From Streptomyces griseus (lineage in GTDB: Bacteria; Actinomycetota; Actinomycetes; Streptomycetales; Streptomycetaceae), in the NCBI RefSeq assembly GCF_900460065.1, contig NZ_UAVD01000029.1, forward strand, positions 606,702-670,701: 64,000 nucleotides of DNA, in the 5' to 3' direction. The stretch's first letter is position 1, and each line of letters begins with the position of its first letter. Positions 16,405 through 24,150 of the stretch are shown here, piece by piece. The translations under genes and the position numbers were made by a program. The notes under the pieces were generated by a model that saw only the letters and a program-made list of their open reading frames with translations, was not told where the DNA came from and made no database searches.

Positions 16405-16608
16405 ATGGCCAGCGGAACCGTCAAGTGGTTCAACTCGGAAAAGGGCTTCGGCTTCATCGCGCAGGACGGCGGCGGTCCCGACGTCTTCGCGCACTACTCC
16501 AACATCAACTCCACCGGCTTCCGTGAGCTCCAGGAGGGCCAGGCGGTGACCTTCGACATCACCCAGGGCCAGAAGGGCCCGCAGGCGGAGAACATCACCA
16601 CCGCCTGA
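16405..16608 (+). CDS. Cold-shock protein (CspA family)
   Basis: 67 aa, the normal CSP length, starting MASGTVKWFNSEKGFGFI. RNP1 (KGFGFI) and RNP2 (VFAHYS, the form VFxHxS) are both present. It is a beta-barrel that binds single-stranded nucleic acid, acting as an RNA chaperone; Streptomyces carry several (scoF-type). The longer in-frame extension has no ribosome site and is leader RNA. The gene has a leader of up to 230 bp with a terminator-like hairpin and a very strong terminator after it. Confidence 0.95.
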   Translation: MASGTVKWFNSEKGFGFIAQDGGGPDVFAHYSNINSTGFRELQEGQAVTFDITQGQKGPQAENITTA

Positions 16609-16623
16609 TCCGGGTTGACCGGT

Positions 16624-16662
16624 CCCGGAGCCCCGGAGCGCGACGCGCTCCGGGGCTCCGGG
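16624..16662 (+). terminator. Strong hairpin terminator after the cold-shock gene
   Basis: A perfect 18-bp stem (16624-16641 with 16645-16662) with a GAC loop, starting 15 bp after the cold-shock stop. No U-tract. Confidence 0.85.
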
Positions 16663-16786
16663 GCGTTCCGGACCGGTTCCGGCCGCGGGCTCCCCGGTTG
16701 GGACGGCGCGTGCCGGGTACGCGGTGGATCTCGCACCGATCATTCCGGAACCTCCGGAAGGTCTGCGCGGGAATGGAGGGCTCCCC

Positions 16787-16915
16787 ATGCTCAAGGCCAT
16801 CGCAGATGTACTCCGCTCCATCGGAGGAGCCATCGCCACCGTGGTCACGCTGCCTTTCCGGGCCCTGGCCCGGCTGTTCGGCGGCGCGTCGAGCAGCGCG
16901 CGTGGCCACCACTGA
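16787..16915 (+). CDS. LPFR-motif small protein
   Basis: 42 aa, MLKAIADVLRSIGGAIAT then VVTLPFRALARLFGGAS and a Ser/Arg/His tail. The start is the ATG with GGAGGG 8 nt upstream; a longer in-frame start lacks a site. The motif LPFRxxxRLFGGAS is conserved in tiny Streptomyces proteins known by this motif name. It forms an amphipathic, partly hydrophobic helix, so membrane association is likely. Function unknown. It is followed at once by a 22-bp perfect hairpin. Confidence 0.8.
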   Translation: MLKAIADVLRSIGGAIATVVTLPFRALARLFGGASSSARGHH

Positions 16916-16918
16916 GCG

Positions 16919-16965
16919 CACATGCCCGTGCCCCGGCCCTCCAAGGGCCGGGGCACGGGCATGTG
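16919..16965 (+). terminator. Very long perfect terminator hairpin
   Basis: A perfect 22-bp inverted repeat (16919-16940 with 16944-16965) with a CCA loop begins 3 bp after the LPFR-protein stop. It is the longest exact hairpin noticed in the window and may work in both directions. Confidence 0.85.
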
Positions 16966-17087
16966 GTGCGGAGCAGTCGCCCGGACGGCGGGGCCGCGGC
17001 CGGACCCTCCCCACCCGGGCTTTCGCGTGACACCGGGGCCGTCGCGTGACGGCCCCGCCTCTCCCGTGATGCCCCGAGGACCGGCCC

Positions 17088-17336
17088 TCAGCCCGTCGAC
17101 TCGTCCGGGGTCGGTTGCCTTTCCGGGTGCGCGCCCGCGTTGCGCGGTGTGTTCCGGCCGGCGCCGGCCTCGTCCAGCTCGGGTTGCCCGCCCTGGCGCG
17201 CCACCCGGTCCGGCACCGGTATGTCGAGGGCGTCCTCGCCCTCCTGCGTCTGCTGGTCGGGCATGTCCGCCGGAACGGGGGGTGGGCTTCCGGAAGCCCC
17301 GGTGTAGGCGGTGCCTTCCGGCCTGCGGTCGGTCAT
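17088..17336 (-). CDS. Small hydrophilic protein of unknown function
   Basis: 82 aa from the ATG at 17336, which has GGAAGGAAG upstream; the frame extends further upstream but without a site. It is highly polar, Pro/Gly/Glu/Gln-rich and probably disordered: MTDRRPEGTAYTGAS, then a Pro-rich piece, then EGEDALDIPVPDRVARQGG. No domain recognised. Coding is supported by the ribosome site and third-position GC. It faces away from the DUF5133 gene. Confidence 0.6.
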   Translation of the reverse strand: MTDRRPEGTAYTGASGSPPPVPADMPDQQTQEGEDALDIPVPDRVARQGGQPELDEAGAGRNTPRNAGAHPERQPTPDESTG

Positions 17337-17671
17337 GAGAGCTTCCTTCCGTACGGCCCCGGTGCTACCGGGGGCGAAGGGTGCGCCCTGGTGGGTACCC
17401 GCTGCCGGGCGAAGCAGTCCCAAGATCCGATGAGGGCCGGGACACCGAGCCCCGGCCCGGCAGGAGCCCGGGCGAGGTGCGGAGAAGATGCGCAGGCCCT
17501 GTCGCCCGGCCATATTGGAGCTCCGGCCACCTGCCCGGGGCCCGTCGCGGGGCGCCGGAGCGGCGGACCCGGGCCGCCGGTGTGTGGCTTGCCCGTGGGC
17601 GGGTACTCGGGGCGGTGCCCACCCGGGCGACAGGAAGCCACTCGACTCATCCCGGCGGAAGGATGCCCCGC
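17337..17671. other. Divergent intergenic region with no gene seen
   Basis: 335 bp between two divergent starts. The right-hand frame stays open upstream of the DUF5133 gene but lacks a good start site, so I read it as leader. GC-rich short repeats are present but nothing that I can call an operator. It must hold promoters for both directions. Confidence 0.5.
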
Positions 17672-17899
17672 ATGCTGATGGCCCACCCCACGGTGCTGCG
17701 CAATCTGATCGACCAGTACGAGGCACTGCGTGTGCTGCACGCGGAGAGCGGCAGCGAGGAGGCGCGGCGGCGCATGGACGACGTGGCGTACACGCTGTGC
17801 GTGTCGACCGGCACGGCCGACGTCGACAGCGCGCTCGTCGCGGCCCGCCACCGGTTGCCCGGCGCCCGGCCCGAAGACGACTCCGTCCTGACCGCCTGA
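17672..17899 (+). CDS. DUF5133 domain protein
   Basis: 75 aa beginning MLMAHPTVLRNLIDQYEALR, the characteristic DUF5133 start. I chose the ATG at 17672 because GGAAGG lies at correct spacing; the ATG 9 bp earlier sits on top of that site. The rest is helical, with RRMDDVAYTLCVSTGT then a segment ALVAARHRLPG. The family is common in Streptomyces, often near regulators or secondary metabolism, and has no proven function. It is 30 bp before the YbdK-type ligase gene and probably co-transcribed. Confidence 0.8.
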   Translation: MLMAHPTVLRNLIDQYEALRVLHAESGSEEARRRMDDVAYTLCVSTGTADVDSALVAARHRLPGARPEDDSVLTA

Positions 17900-17929
17900 C
17901 CGCGGCCGGTCGAGGGAGGGGAGGTCGCC

Positions 17930-19021
17930 GTGGTTCGAACGGTGGGTGTGGAGGAAGAACTGCTGTTGGTCGACGAGGTGAGCGGAGAGGCCCGCGCCCT
18001 GTCCTCGGCGGTGCTGGCGATCGCCGAGAAGGAAGCGGACGGTGAGTCGGCCTTCGAGTCCGAATTGCACCGCCAGCAGGTGGAGTTCTCCACCCATCCC
18101 TGCGCGAGCATGGAGGAACTCGCCGCCTCGGTCCGCCGGTGGCGCACCGAGGCGGTACGGCACGCCACCGAGGCCGGCGCCTCGGTGGCGGCCCTGGCGA
18201 CCTCGCCGCTTCCGGTCAGCCCGACCATCGGCACGGGGGAGCGGTACCGGTGGCTGGCCGAGCGCTTCGGGCTGACCGCCCAGGAACAGCTGACCTGCGG
18301 CTGCCACGTCCATGTCTCGGTGGCCTCCGAGGAGGAGGGCGTCGCCGTGCTCGACCGGATACGCCCCTGGCTGCCGGTCCTGCTCGCCCTGAGCGCCAAT
18401 TCACCGTTCTGGCAGGGACAGGACAGCCGGTACAGCAGCTACCGCGGCCAGGTGTGGGGGCGCTGGCCGTCCGCCGGCCCGGCGGACGTGCACGGCTCCG
18501 CGGAGGCGTACCACGCCCAGGTGCGGTCCCTGGTCGCCACCGGGGTGCTCCGCGACGAGGGGATGGTCTACTTCGACGCGCGCCTCTCGCACCGCTACCC
18601 CACCGTGGAGGTGAGGATCGCGGACGTCTGCCTGGATCCGGCCGACACCGTGCTGCTGGCCACGCTGGTACGGGGACTGGTGGAAACGGCCGCACGCGCG
18701 TGGCGGGCCGGTGAGCCGCCCGGGGACGTCAGCACGTCCCTGCTGCGGGTGGCCTCCTGGCAGGCGGGCCGTTGGGGCCTGGAGGACCGGCTGGTCCATC
18801 CGCGCACCCTGTGCCCGGAGCCGGCCTCCGAGGTGCTGCGTGCCCTGCTGGACCAGGTGCGCGAAGCGCTGGAGGACAGCGGGGACCTGGCGGACGCGGA
18901 GCGGGCCCTGGCCGAGGTGCTCCGACGCGGGAACGGGGCACGGATCCAGCGCGAGATCCTGGCGCGGACCGGGAGCCTGCGCGACACCGTCGCCGAATGC
19001 GTCCGGATCTCGGCGGGATGA
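17930..19021 (+). CDS. YbdK-type carboxylate-amine ligase (glutamate-cysteine ligase 2 family)
   Basis: 363 aa from a GTG with GGAGGGGAGG upstream. Family motifs: TVGVEEELLLVD at the start (metal-binding Glu residues), CGCHVHVSV in the middle, then ALSANSPFWQGQDSRYSSYRGQVW, and YPTVEVRIADVCLD (another acidic metal-site motif). These enzymes activate a carboxylate with ATP and join it to an amine. E. coli YbdK shows weak glutamate-cysteine ligase activity, while in actinomycetes the true substrate is mostly unknown. It is about 30 bp after DUF5133 and 105 bp before the DJ-1 family gene. Confidence 0.9.
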   Translation: MVRTVGVEEELLLVDEVSGEARALSSAVLAIAEKEADGESAFESELHRQQVEFSTHPCASMEELAASVRRWRTEAVRHATEAGASVAALATSPLPVSPTIGTGERYRWLAERFGLTAQEQLTCGCHVHVSVASEEEGVAVLDRIRPWLPVLLALSANSPFWQGQDSRYSSYRGQVWGRWPSAGPADVHGSAEAYHAQVRSLVATGVLRDEGMVYFDARLSHRYPTVEVRIADVCLDPADTVLLATLVRGLVETAARAWRAGEPPGDVSTSLLRVASWQAGRWGLEDRLVHPRTLCPEPASEVLRALLDQVREALEDSGDLADAERALAEVLRRGNGARIQREILARTGSLRDTVAECVRISAG

Positions 19022-19126
19022 GCCGCACCCGCCGGCGCGGTGCGCGCCGCTACGGCCCACGGGACCCGCCGGGACGGCACGACCGCACGAACGGCGACCC
19101 ATGACACCAGAGGAACGGAGCAGCCC

Positions 19127-19690
19127 ATGTCCACCACCGCTCTCGACGACCGCCGGATTCTGGCCATCGTCACCAACTACGGGGTCGAGCAGGACGAACT
19201 CGTCGTCCCCGTGAAGCACCTGCGGGCACACGGGGCGCGGGTCAGCGTCGCGGCGGTCTCCGCCGACGGGATCCGCACCCTCGTCGGCGACCGGGATCCC
19301 GGCGAGACCGTGCGGCCCGACCTCACGCTCGACGACGTCGACCCCGCCGCGTACGACCTGCTGCTGGTCCCGGGCGGCACGCTGAACGCCGACTCGCTGC
19401 GGCTGGAGGACGCCACCACCCGGATCGTCAGCTCGTTCGCGGCTTCCGGCCGGCCGGTGGCCGCGATCTGCCACGGGCCGTGGGCGCTGGTCGAGGGCGG
19501 CTACGTCCGGGGCAAGACACTGACCTCGTACGCGTCGCTGCGGACCGACATCACCAACGCGGGCGGCACCTGGGTCGACAAGCCGGTGGTCCGGGACGAC
19601 GCCGCCGGCTGGCCGCTGATCACCTCCAGGAACCCCGGCGACCTGGACGACTTCCTCGGCGAGATCGACGCCGTGCTGGACGAGTCCTGA
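19127..19690 (+). CDS. DJ-1/PfpI family protein
   Basis: 187 aa, with the ATG after GGAACGGAG. Fold markers: ILAIVTNYGVEQDEL, then YDLLLVPGGTLNADSL, and the nucleophile elbow AICHGPWALVEGG with the reactive Cys followed by His. The C-terminal TSRNPGDLDDF is as in PfpI/YhbO-type deglycases and proteases, where the 'SRxPxDL' element recurs. It probably repairs or removes glycated or damaged proteins during stress. It converges on the beta-lactamase gene with only 36 bp between stops. Confidence 0.9.
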   Translation: MSTTALDDRRILAIVTNYGVEQDELVVPVKHLRAHGARVSVAAVSADGIRTLVGDRDPGETVRPDLTLDDVDPAAYDLLLVPGGTLNADSLRLEDATTRIVSSFAASGRPVAAICHGPWALVEGGYVRGKTLTSYASLRTDITNAGGTWVDKPVVRDDAAGWPLITSRNPGDLDDFLGEIDAVLDES

Positions 19691-19726
19691 GCCGCTTCCC
19701 CGCCGGACCCCGTCACCCGCGGCCCG

Positions 19727-20665
19727 CTACCGGGTCAGTGCGGTGACGGCCGCGGACGCCGCCTTCGCGATCAGCGTGTTGTCGTGGTCGGCGTCCGCGG
19801 CCGTCCGGTTGGAGAGCACGGCCAGGACCAGCGGCGCCGCGTCGGGCGGCCACACCACGGCGATGTCGTTGCGCGTCCCGTAGGTGCTGCCCGCCCCGGT
19901 CTTGTCGCCGACGGTCCACCCCTTCGGGACCCCCGCCCTGATCAGTTCGCCGCCCGTGGTGTTGGTGGTGAGCCACTGGGTGAGCCGGGCCCGCTCGGGC
20001 CCGCCGAGGGCGTCGCCCAGGACGAACGCCCGCAGGTCCTCGGCCAGGGCCCGGGGCGTGCTGGTGTCGCGGGTGGCACCGGGAGTCCACTCGTTCAGCT
20101 CGGTCTCCCGGCGCACCATCCGGGTCACCTCGTCCCCCAGTCCCGCGAGCACCGCCTGGAGCTTTCGGGGCCCGCCGACCGCGTCGAACAGCAGATTGCC
20201 CGCGGTGTTGTCGCTGAAGCGCACGGCGGCGTCGCACAGCGCGCCCAGGCTCATTCCGGTGGCCACGTGCTTCTCGGTGACGGGGGAGTGGTCGACCAGG
20301 TCCTCGCGGCGGTACGTCACGATCCGCTCCAGCCCGCCCAGCCCGTATCGGCGCAGCACGGCCCCCGCCGCGAGCGCCTTGAACGTGGAGGCGTAGGCGA
20401 ACCGCTCCCCGTCACGGTGGGCGACCGTGGTGCCGGTCCCGGTGTCGACGGCGTACACGCCGAGCCGCGCCGCGTACTCCTTCTCCAGCGCCTCGAACGC
20501 GCGCCCGTCGGCCCGCGCCGGGGGCGTACCGGCCGGCTTTCCGGCCGGCGAGGGGGCTGGGGCGTCGGATTCCGTGCCACAGGCCGTCAGCGGCGCGGAC
20601 AGCAGGGCGCCGCCCAGCAGACGGAGTACGGAACGCCGGGCGTGGGGGTTCGGCAGTCGACTCAT
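19727..20665 (-). CDS. Class A beta-lactamase, predicted lipoprotein
   Basis: 312 aa. The N-terminus has paired Arg (ARRSVLRLLGG, Tat-like) and a lipobox LTAC at about residues 26-29. It should be exported, perhaps by Tat, and anchored as a lipoprotein. Complete class A motifs: STFK (Ser70-xx-Lys73), SDN (130 loop), ETELNEW (Glu166 omega loop) and KTG (234). Length fits class A with its extra N-terminus. It hydrolyses penicillins and possibly cephalosporins outside the membrane. No BlaI/BlaR-type regulator is next to it. It lies upstream of nothing coupled, 43 bp from the S66 peptidase gene on the same strand. Confidence 0.93.
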   Translation of the reverse strand: MSRLPNPHARRSVLRLLGGALLSAPLTACGTESDAPAPSPAGKPAGTPPARADGRAFEALEKEYAARLGVYAVDTGTGTTVAHRDGERFAYASTFKALAAGAVLRRYGLGGLERIVTYRREDLVDHSPVTEKHVATGMSLGALCDAAVRFSDNTAGNLLFDAVGGPRKLQAVLAGLGDEVTRMVRRETELNEWTPGATRDTSTPRALAEDLRAFVLGDALGGPERARLTQWLTTNTTGGELIRAGVPKGWTVGDKTGAGSTYGTRNDIAVVWPPDAAPLVLAVLSNRTAADADHDNTLIAKAASAAVTALTR

Positions 20666-20708
20666 CCCGTCATGCTAGACACTCCGGGGGCGCGAGCCGC
20701 CCGGCGGC

Positions 20709-21737
20709 TCAGTCCAGCGTCTGCGTCAGCTCGCCGCGCGTCGCCGTGTGGACGACCCGGCCCCGCGCCCCGTTGACCAGGGGGAGGTACGGCTGGACGT
20801 GGCCGCACTCGACGTCCGCGACGATCGGGACGTTCAGCGGCCCGAGGGCGTCCAGCACCGCCTGGCGCTGGGTGAACGAGCCACTGTCCGGGGCCGAGGT
20901 CCGGGCGACGAGAACGGCGTTGGCCGCGTCGAAGAAGCCGGCCAGCCGCATCCCGTGCAGATTGCGGCAGATGGTGAACGCGTCGTGGCCGCCGGCCTCC
21001 ACGTACACCAGGAGGCCCTCCGGGGCATGGGCCCCGGCGAAGGCGGGGACGTCGAGGTACGGCGTCCCGGTGAGGTTGCTCAGCATCTCGACGCAGCCCC
21101 CGATCAACCGGCCTTCGACGTCCACGTCGCCGTCGCCGTCCAGCCTCGTCCACCGGCCCGGGGTGTCGAGTGTGAACGTGCGGACGCCGGGGTGCGCGGC
21201 GTAGTCGTCGTAGCCCGTGGCCCGGTGCCGCCCCGGCGGAATCTGGGTGAACCGGTGCCCCGACGGCGCCGCGACGACGTCGAGCCAGGACACCAGCCCC
21301 TCCGGCACCCGGTAGGGCGTGTCCATGAGGTTGTTCCCGTGCACGGTCGCGGCCCCCGTGAGGAGGGTCAGCGGTGTCATGACGGTCGACATGTCCGAGT
21401 AGCCCACCACCCAGGTGGGCTCGGCCGTGCGCAGCCGCTCCCAGTCGAGCAGGGGCAGCAGGTCGATGGCCGTCTCACCGCCCCAGGGCGGCACCACGGC
21501 CCGGATGCCGGGGTCCGTCAGCATCGCCGTCAACTCGGCCGCCCGGTCGGCCGCGGGCGCGCTGACGTGCCCGGCGCCGTCCATGCACCGGCCGGTCACG
21601 ACCTCGTACCCCCGTGCCTCCACGTCGCGGACCGCGACGGCGAGCCGCTCGCGCAGTTCCGCGGGCACTCCGCTGGACGGGGAGGTGACCCCGACCCGGT
21701 CACCGGGCCGCAGGGGGCGTGGATAGCGAACGGGCAT
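20709..21737 (-). CDS. S66-family serine peptidase (LD-carboxypeptidase / MccF-like)
   Basis: 342 aa. S66 markers in order: RPGDRVGVTSPSSGVP at the start, WGGETAIDLLPLLDW, the nucleophile GYSDMST (Ser of GYSD), EAGGHDA-type acidic residue (VYVEAGG), and the C-terminal His in DVECGHVQP. Members either trim the L,D bond of murein tetrapeptides in the cytosol or, in the MccF branch, hydrolyse acyl-adenylate antibiotics such as microcin C. The insert between Ser and Glu is long, as in MccF-like proteins; I cannot decide between roles. The beta-lactamase gene follows 43 bp downstream on the same strand. Confidence 0.87.
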   Translation of the reverse strand: MPVRYPRPLRPGDRVGVTSPSSGVPAELRERLAVAVRDVEARGYEVVTGRCMDGAGHVSAPAADRAAELTAMLTDPGIRAVVPPWGGETAIDLLPLLDWERLRTAEPTWVVGYSDMSTVMTPLTLLTGAATVHGNNLMDTPYRVPEGLVSWLDVVAAPSGHRFTQIPPGRHRATGYDDYAAHPGVRTFTLDTPGRWTRLDGDGDVDVEGRLIGGCVEMLSNLTGTPYLDVPAFAGAHAPEGLLVYVEAGGHDAFTICRNLHGMRLAGFFDAANAVLVARTSAPDSGSFTQRQAVLDALGPLNVPIVADVECGHVQPYLPLVNGARGRVVHTATRGELTQTLD

Positions 21738-21801
21738 GCGTCGGATTCTTGCACGACTCCCGGCCGTACCGCCGATGCCGTATCGAATCGGCGGGCATGG
21801 A

Positions 21802-21818
21802 AGGTTAGGCTGACCTAA
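21802..21818. promoter_or_regulatory. Iron box (DmdR1/IdeR-type operator) before the ferric reductase gene
   Basis: AGGTTAGGCTGACCTAA differs at one base from the AGGTTAGGCTCACCTAA core I recall for DmdR1 operators. It lies 70 bp before the siderophore-interacting protein ATG. Under iron sufficiency the metal-bound repressor should block this gene. Confidence 0.85.
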
Positions 21819-21888
21819 GTCAATTCGGTTCTCTCGTCCCGGCGGGCGAGGCGCTCAGGCCGACCACGCGTACGAAGGGGCAGAGTCC

Positions 21889-22782
21889 ATGACGATCCAC
21901 CGAGCCGTCGTCGCCCGGGTGCAACCGCTCACCGAGTCCATGACCCGCGTCACCCTGCACGGTGACGGTCTGGCCGGCTTCCGGACCACCGGGGTCGGCG
22001 ACGAGTACGTGCGGATCTTCCTTCCGCACGGCCCGGACCGCACCGACGTGTCCCTGCCCCGGACGACCGAGCAGGGCGGGTGGGAGACCCCCGAGGGGCA
22101 GCCCGTCGCGCCGATGCGCACGTACACGATCCGCGCCGCGCGCCCCGAGGCCGGCGAGGTCGACATCGACTTCGTGCTGCACGAGGGCGGCGTGGCGTCC
22201 GGCTGGGCCGCCGAGGCGCGGCCCGGGGACGTCGTGGGCGTCAACGACCCCACCGGCCTCTACAGCCCCCCGGCCGACCTCTCCTGGCAGGTGCTGGTCG
22301 CCGACCAGACCGGTCTGCCCGCCGCCGCCCGTCTGCTGGAGAACACGCCGGACCATGTCCGGACCCGGGTGGTGCTGGAGGCGCCCGCGCCCTCGGCCGT
22401 ACTGCCCCTGCGGGAGCCCTCGGACTCCAAGGTGACCTGGACCTACGGCGGCAACGGCCACGGCCCGAGCCGCCTGGCCGACCTGGTGGCCGCCGCCGTT
22501 CCGCCGGGCACGGACCTCGCGGGCGGGTACGTCTGGGTCGCGGGGGAGACCAACGCCCTCCGCTCGGTGCGACGTTACCTCCGCCGTGACCTCGGGCTCC
22601 CCGCGGACCGCTTCAAGGTCGTCGGCTACTGGATACCGAACTCCGACACCTGGTCCGAGCGGTACGAGGCGCTGCCCGACGCCGTGCGCGCCGAGTTGGA
22701 GGCCCTCTGGGACAACCCGGCCGGTGACTCCGAGGACCTCACCATCCGCTACGAGGCCCGGCTGAGCGACCTCGGGCTCTGA
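21889..22782 (+). CDS. Siderophore-interacting protein (FAD ferric-siderophore reductase)
   Basis: 297 aa. The N-terminal FAD-binding beta-barrel holds the motif MRTYTIRAARP (RxYTxR). The C-terminal SIP domain holds WVAGETNALRSVRRYLRRDLGL and then KVVGYW. These cytoplasmic enzymes use NAD(P)H to reduce Fe(III) in an imported siderophore and so release Fe(II). An iron box sits 70 bp upstream. The next iron box starts 75 bp after the stop, so this gene is its own unit beside the permease operon. It is the expected iron-release step for the metallophore proposed for this locus. Confidence 0.93.
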   Translation: MTIHRAVVARVQPLTESMTRVTLHGDGLAGFRTTGVGDEYVRIFLPHGPDRTDVSLPRTTEQGGWETPEGQPVAPMRTYTIRAARPEAGEVDIDFVLHEGGVASGWAAEARPGDVVGVNDPTGLYSPPADLSWQVLVADQTGLPAAARLLENTPDHVRTRVVLEAPAPSAVLPLREPSDSKVTWTYGGNGHGPSRLADLVAAAVPPGTDLAGGYVWVAGETNALRSVRRYLRRDLGLPADRFKVVGYWIPNSDTWSERYEALPDAVRAELEALWDNPAGDSEDLTIRYEARLSDLGL

Positions 22783-22856
22783 CCGGGGCCCGGGTCCGGC
22801 GGGGCCGTCACGTCGCCGCTCCGCCGGACCGGCCTCCTCAACCGGCGCCAACTTGG

Positions 22857-22872
22857 GTAAGGTCAGCCTTAC
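22857..22872. promoter_or_regulatory. Iron box before the FecCD permease operon
   Basis: GTAAGG-TCAG-CCTTAC is a perfect 6-bp-arm palindrome matching the iron-box pattern in its AAGGCTGACCTT centre. It lies 110 bp before the small coupled ORF and about 210 bp before the first permease start. Confidence 0.75.
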
Positions 22873-22981
22873 TTCGCGGGGGTTCCGTTTCGCTCGAACC
22901 GGTCGACCGGCCAGTGGTACAGGCCGGTCGGCAGCGTGCTGCGCCGCCGCGACGACAGCGGACGCGACGGAAGGCAGCACC

Positions 22982-23086
22982 ATGCGGGTGGTCATGTTCG
23001 GCTCCGGGATCCGGAGGCCTCACGCGCCGCGGGCGTCGGACGCCCGCTCCCATCGGCCGCTCCGGACGGGCGGGGCGCCGGCGTGA
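22982..23086 (+). CDS. 34-residue leader ORF coupled to the permease gene
   Basis: Starts ATG with GGAAGG 7 nt upstream, one of the best ribosome sites in the area, and ends in a TGA that overlaps the permease GTG (GTGA). The protein is MRVVMFGSGIRRPHAPR and then Arg/Ser/Gly-rich. The first seven residues equal the start of Streptomyces siderophore-cluster formyltransferases as I recall it (MRVVMFG followed by a Tyr-Gln-Thr sequence); after that the similarity ends. It is either a leader peptide that couples translation to the permease or the stump of a deleted biosynthetic gene. Confidence 0.5.
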   Translation: MRVVMFGSGIRRPHAPRASDARSHRPLRTGGAPA

Positions 23087-24150
23087 CCGCCCCGCCCGCC
23101 GCTCTCGGCCGCCGGTCCGCCGCCCGCAAGCCGCCGCCGGAACCCACCGCCGTCCGGTCCGCCCTGCGCGGCGGCGGCCTCCTCGTCCTCACCGGGCTGC
23201 TCCTGCTCCTCGTCGTGCTGAGCACCTGGATCGGCACCAAGGACACCACGCTCGGCCAGGTGTGGACCGCGCTCTGGAACGACGACGGCTCGTACGCCAC
23301 CGACGTGATCCGCCAACTCCGCCTGCCGCGCACGCTCGTCGGTCTGATGACCGGTGCGGCGCTCGGCGTGGCGGGGGCGGTGATGCAGGCCGTCACCCGC
23401 AACCCCCTGGCCGACCCGGGGCTCCTCGGCGTCAACGCGGGGGCCTCGGCGGCGGTCGTGTTCGGCATCGGCGTCGTCGGCCTGGCCGGTTTCGGTTCGC
23501 TGGTGTGGTTCTCCTTCGTCGGCGCGGCGCTCACCACCGTGATCGTGTACGTGCTCGGCGCCTCAGGACGGGCGGGGCCCACGCCCGTGCGCCTCGCGCT
23601 GGCCGGTGCCGCGGTGAGCGCCAGCCTGAGCGGCGTCATCGCCGGACTCACCGTCTTCGACTCCGCGACCTACGACTACCTGCGGTTCTGGATGGTCGGA
23701 TCGCTTGCCGGGCGCGAACCCGAACTCGTCGTGCAGTTGCTGCCGTTCGTGGCCATCGGCCTGGTCATCGCCCTGCTGCTGGCCCGGCCGCTGAACTCCC
23801 TGGCTCTGGGAGAGGAGTTGGGGAGGGCGCTCGGGGCGCGCATCGCCCGGACCCGGATCGCCGCGGTGATCGCCGTCACCCTGCTCTGCGGCGCCTCGAC
23901 GGCCGCCGCCGGGCCCATCGGCTTCGTGGGCCTGGTCGTTCCGCTGGTCGCACGCTGGCTCACCGGGCCGGACCTGCGCTGGGTGCTGCCGTACTCGATG
24001 CTGCTGGCCCCGGTGCTGCTGCTGGTCTCCGACATCATCGGCCGAGTGGCCCTCCCCGGTGACGAGTTGGAGGTCGGCGCCGTGACAGCGGTGATCGGCG
24101 CGCCGGTGTTCATCGCGATGGTCTGCCGGCGCAAGGAGGCTTCGCTGTGA
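23083..24150 (+). CDS. FecCD-family iron-siderophore ABC permease, subunit 1
   Basis: 355 aa from a GTG that overlaps the stop of the 34-residue ORF. I prefer this start to an upstream one because the extra 49 residues are Arg-rich and unlike the family. It has nine to ten TM helices. Family motifs: RLPRTLVGLMTGAALGVAGAVMQAVTRNPLADPGLLGVNAGAS, and AAGPIGFVGLVVPLVARWLTG, the loop that contacts the ATPase. It forms a heterodimer with the next gene product to import ferric siderophore or haem-type ligands. An iron box is upstream. The stop overlaps the second permease as GTGA. Confidence 0.93.
   Translation: MTAPPAALGRRSAARKPPPEPTAVRSALRGGGLLVLTGLLLLLVVLSTWIGTKDTTLGQVWTALWNDDGSYATDVIRQLRLPRTLVGLMTGAALGVAGAVMQAVTRNPLADPGLLGVNAGASAAVVFGIGVVGLAGFGSLVWFSFVGAALTTVIVYVLGASGRAGPTPVRLALAGAAVSASLSGVIAGLTVFDSATYDYLRFWMVGSLAGREPELVVQLLPFVAIGLVIALLLARPLNSLALGEELGRALGARIARTRIAAVIAVTLLCGASTAAAGPIGFVGLVVPLVARWLTGPDLRWVLPYSMLLAPVLLLVSDIIGRVALPGDELEVGAVTAVIGAPVFIAMVCRRKEASL

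Noticed and set aside
17381..17671. A longer reading frame upstream of DUF5133
   Set aside because: Arg/Pro/Gly-rich translation without similarity and no ribosome site; the conserved protein starts at MLMAHP.
22936..23082. Longer N-terminus for FecCD subunit 1
   Set aside because: The added 49 residues are Arg/His-rich and overlap a well-initiated small ORF in another frame; the GTG start gives normal family length.
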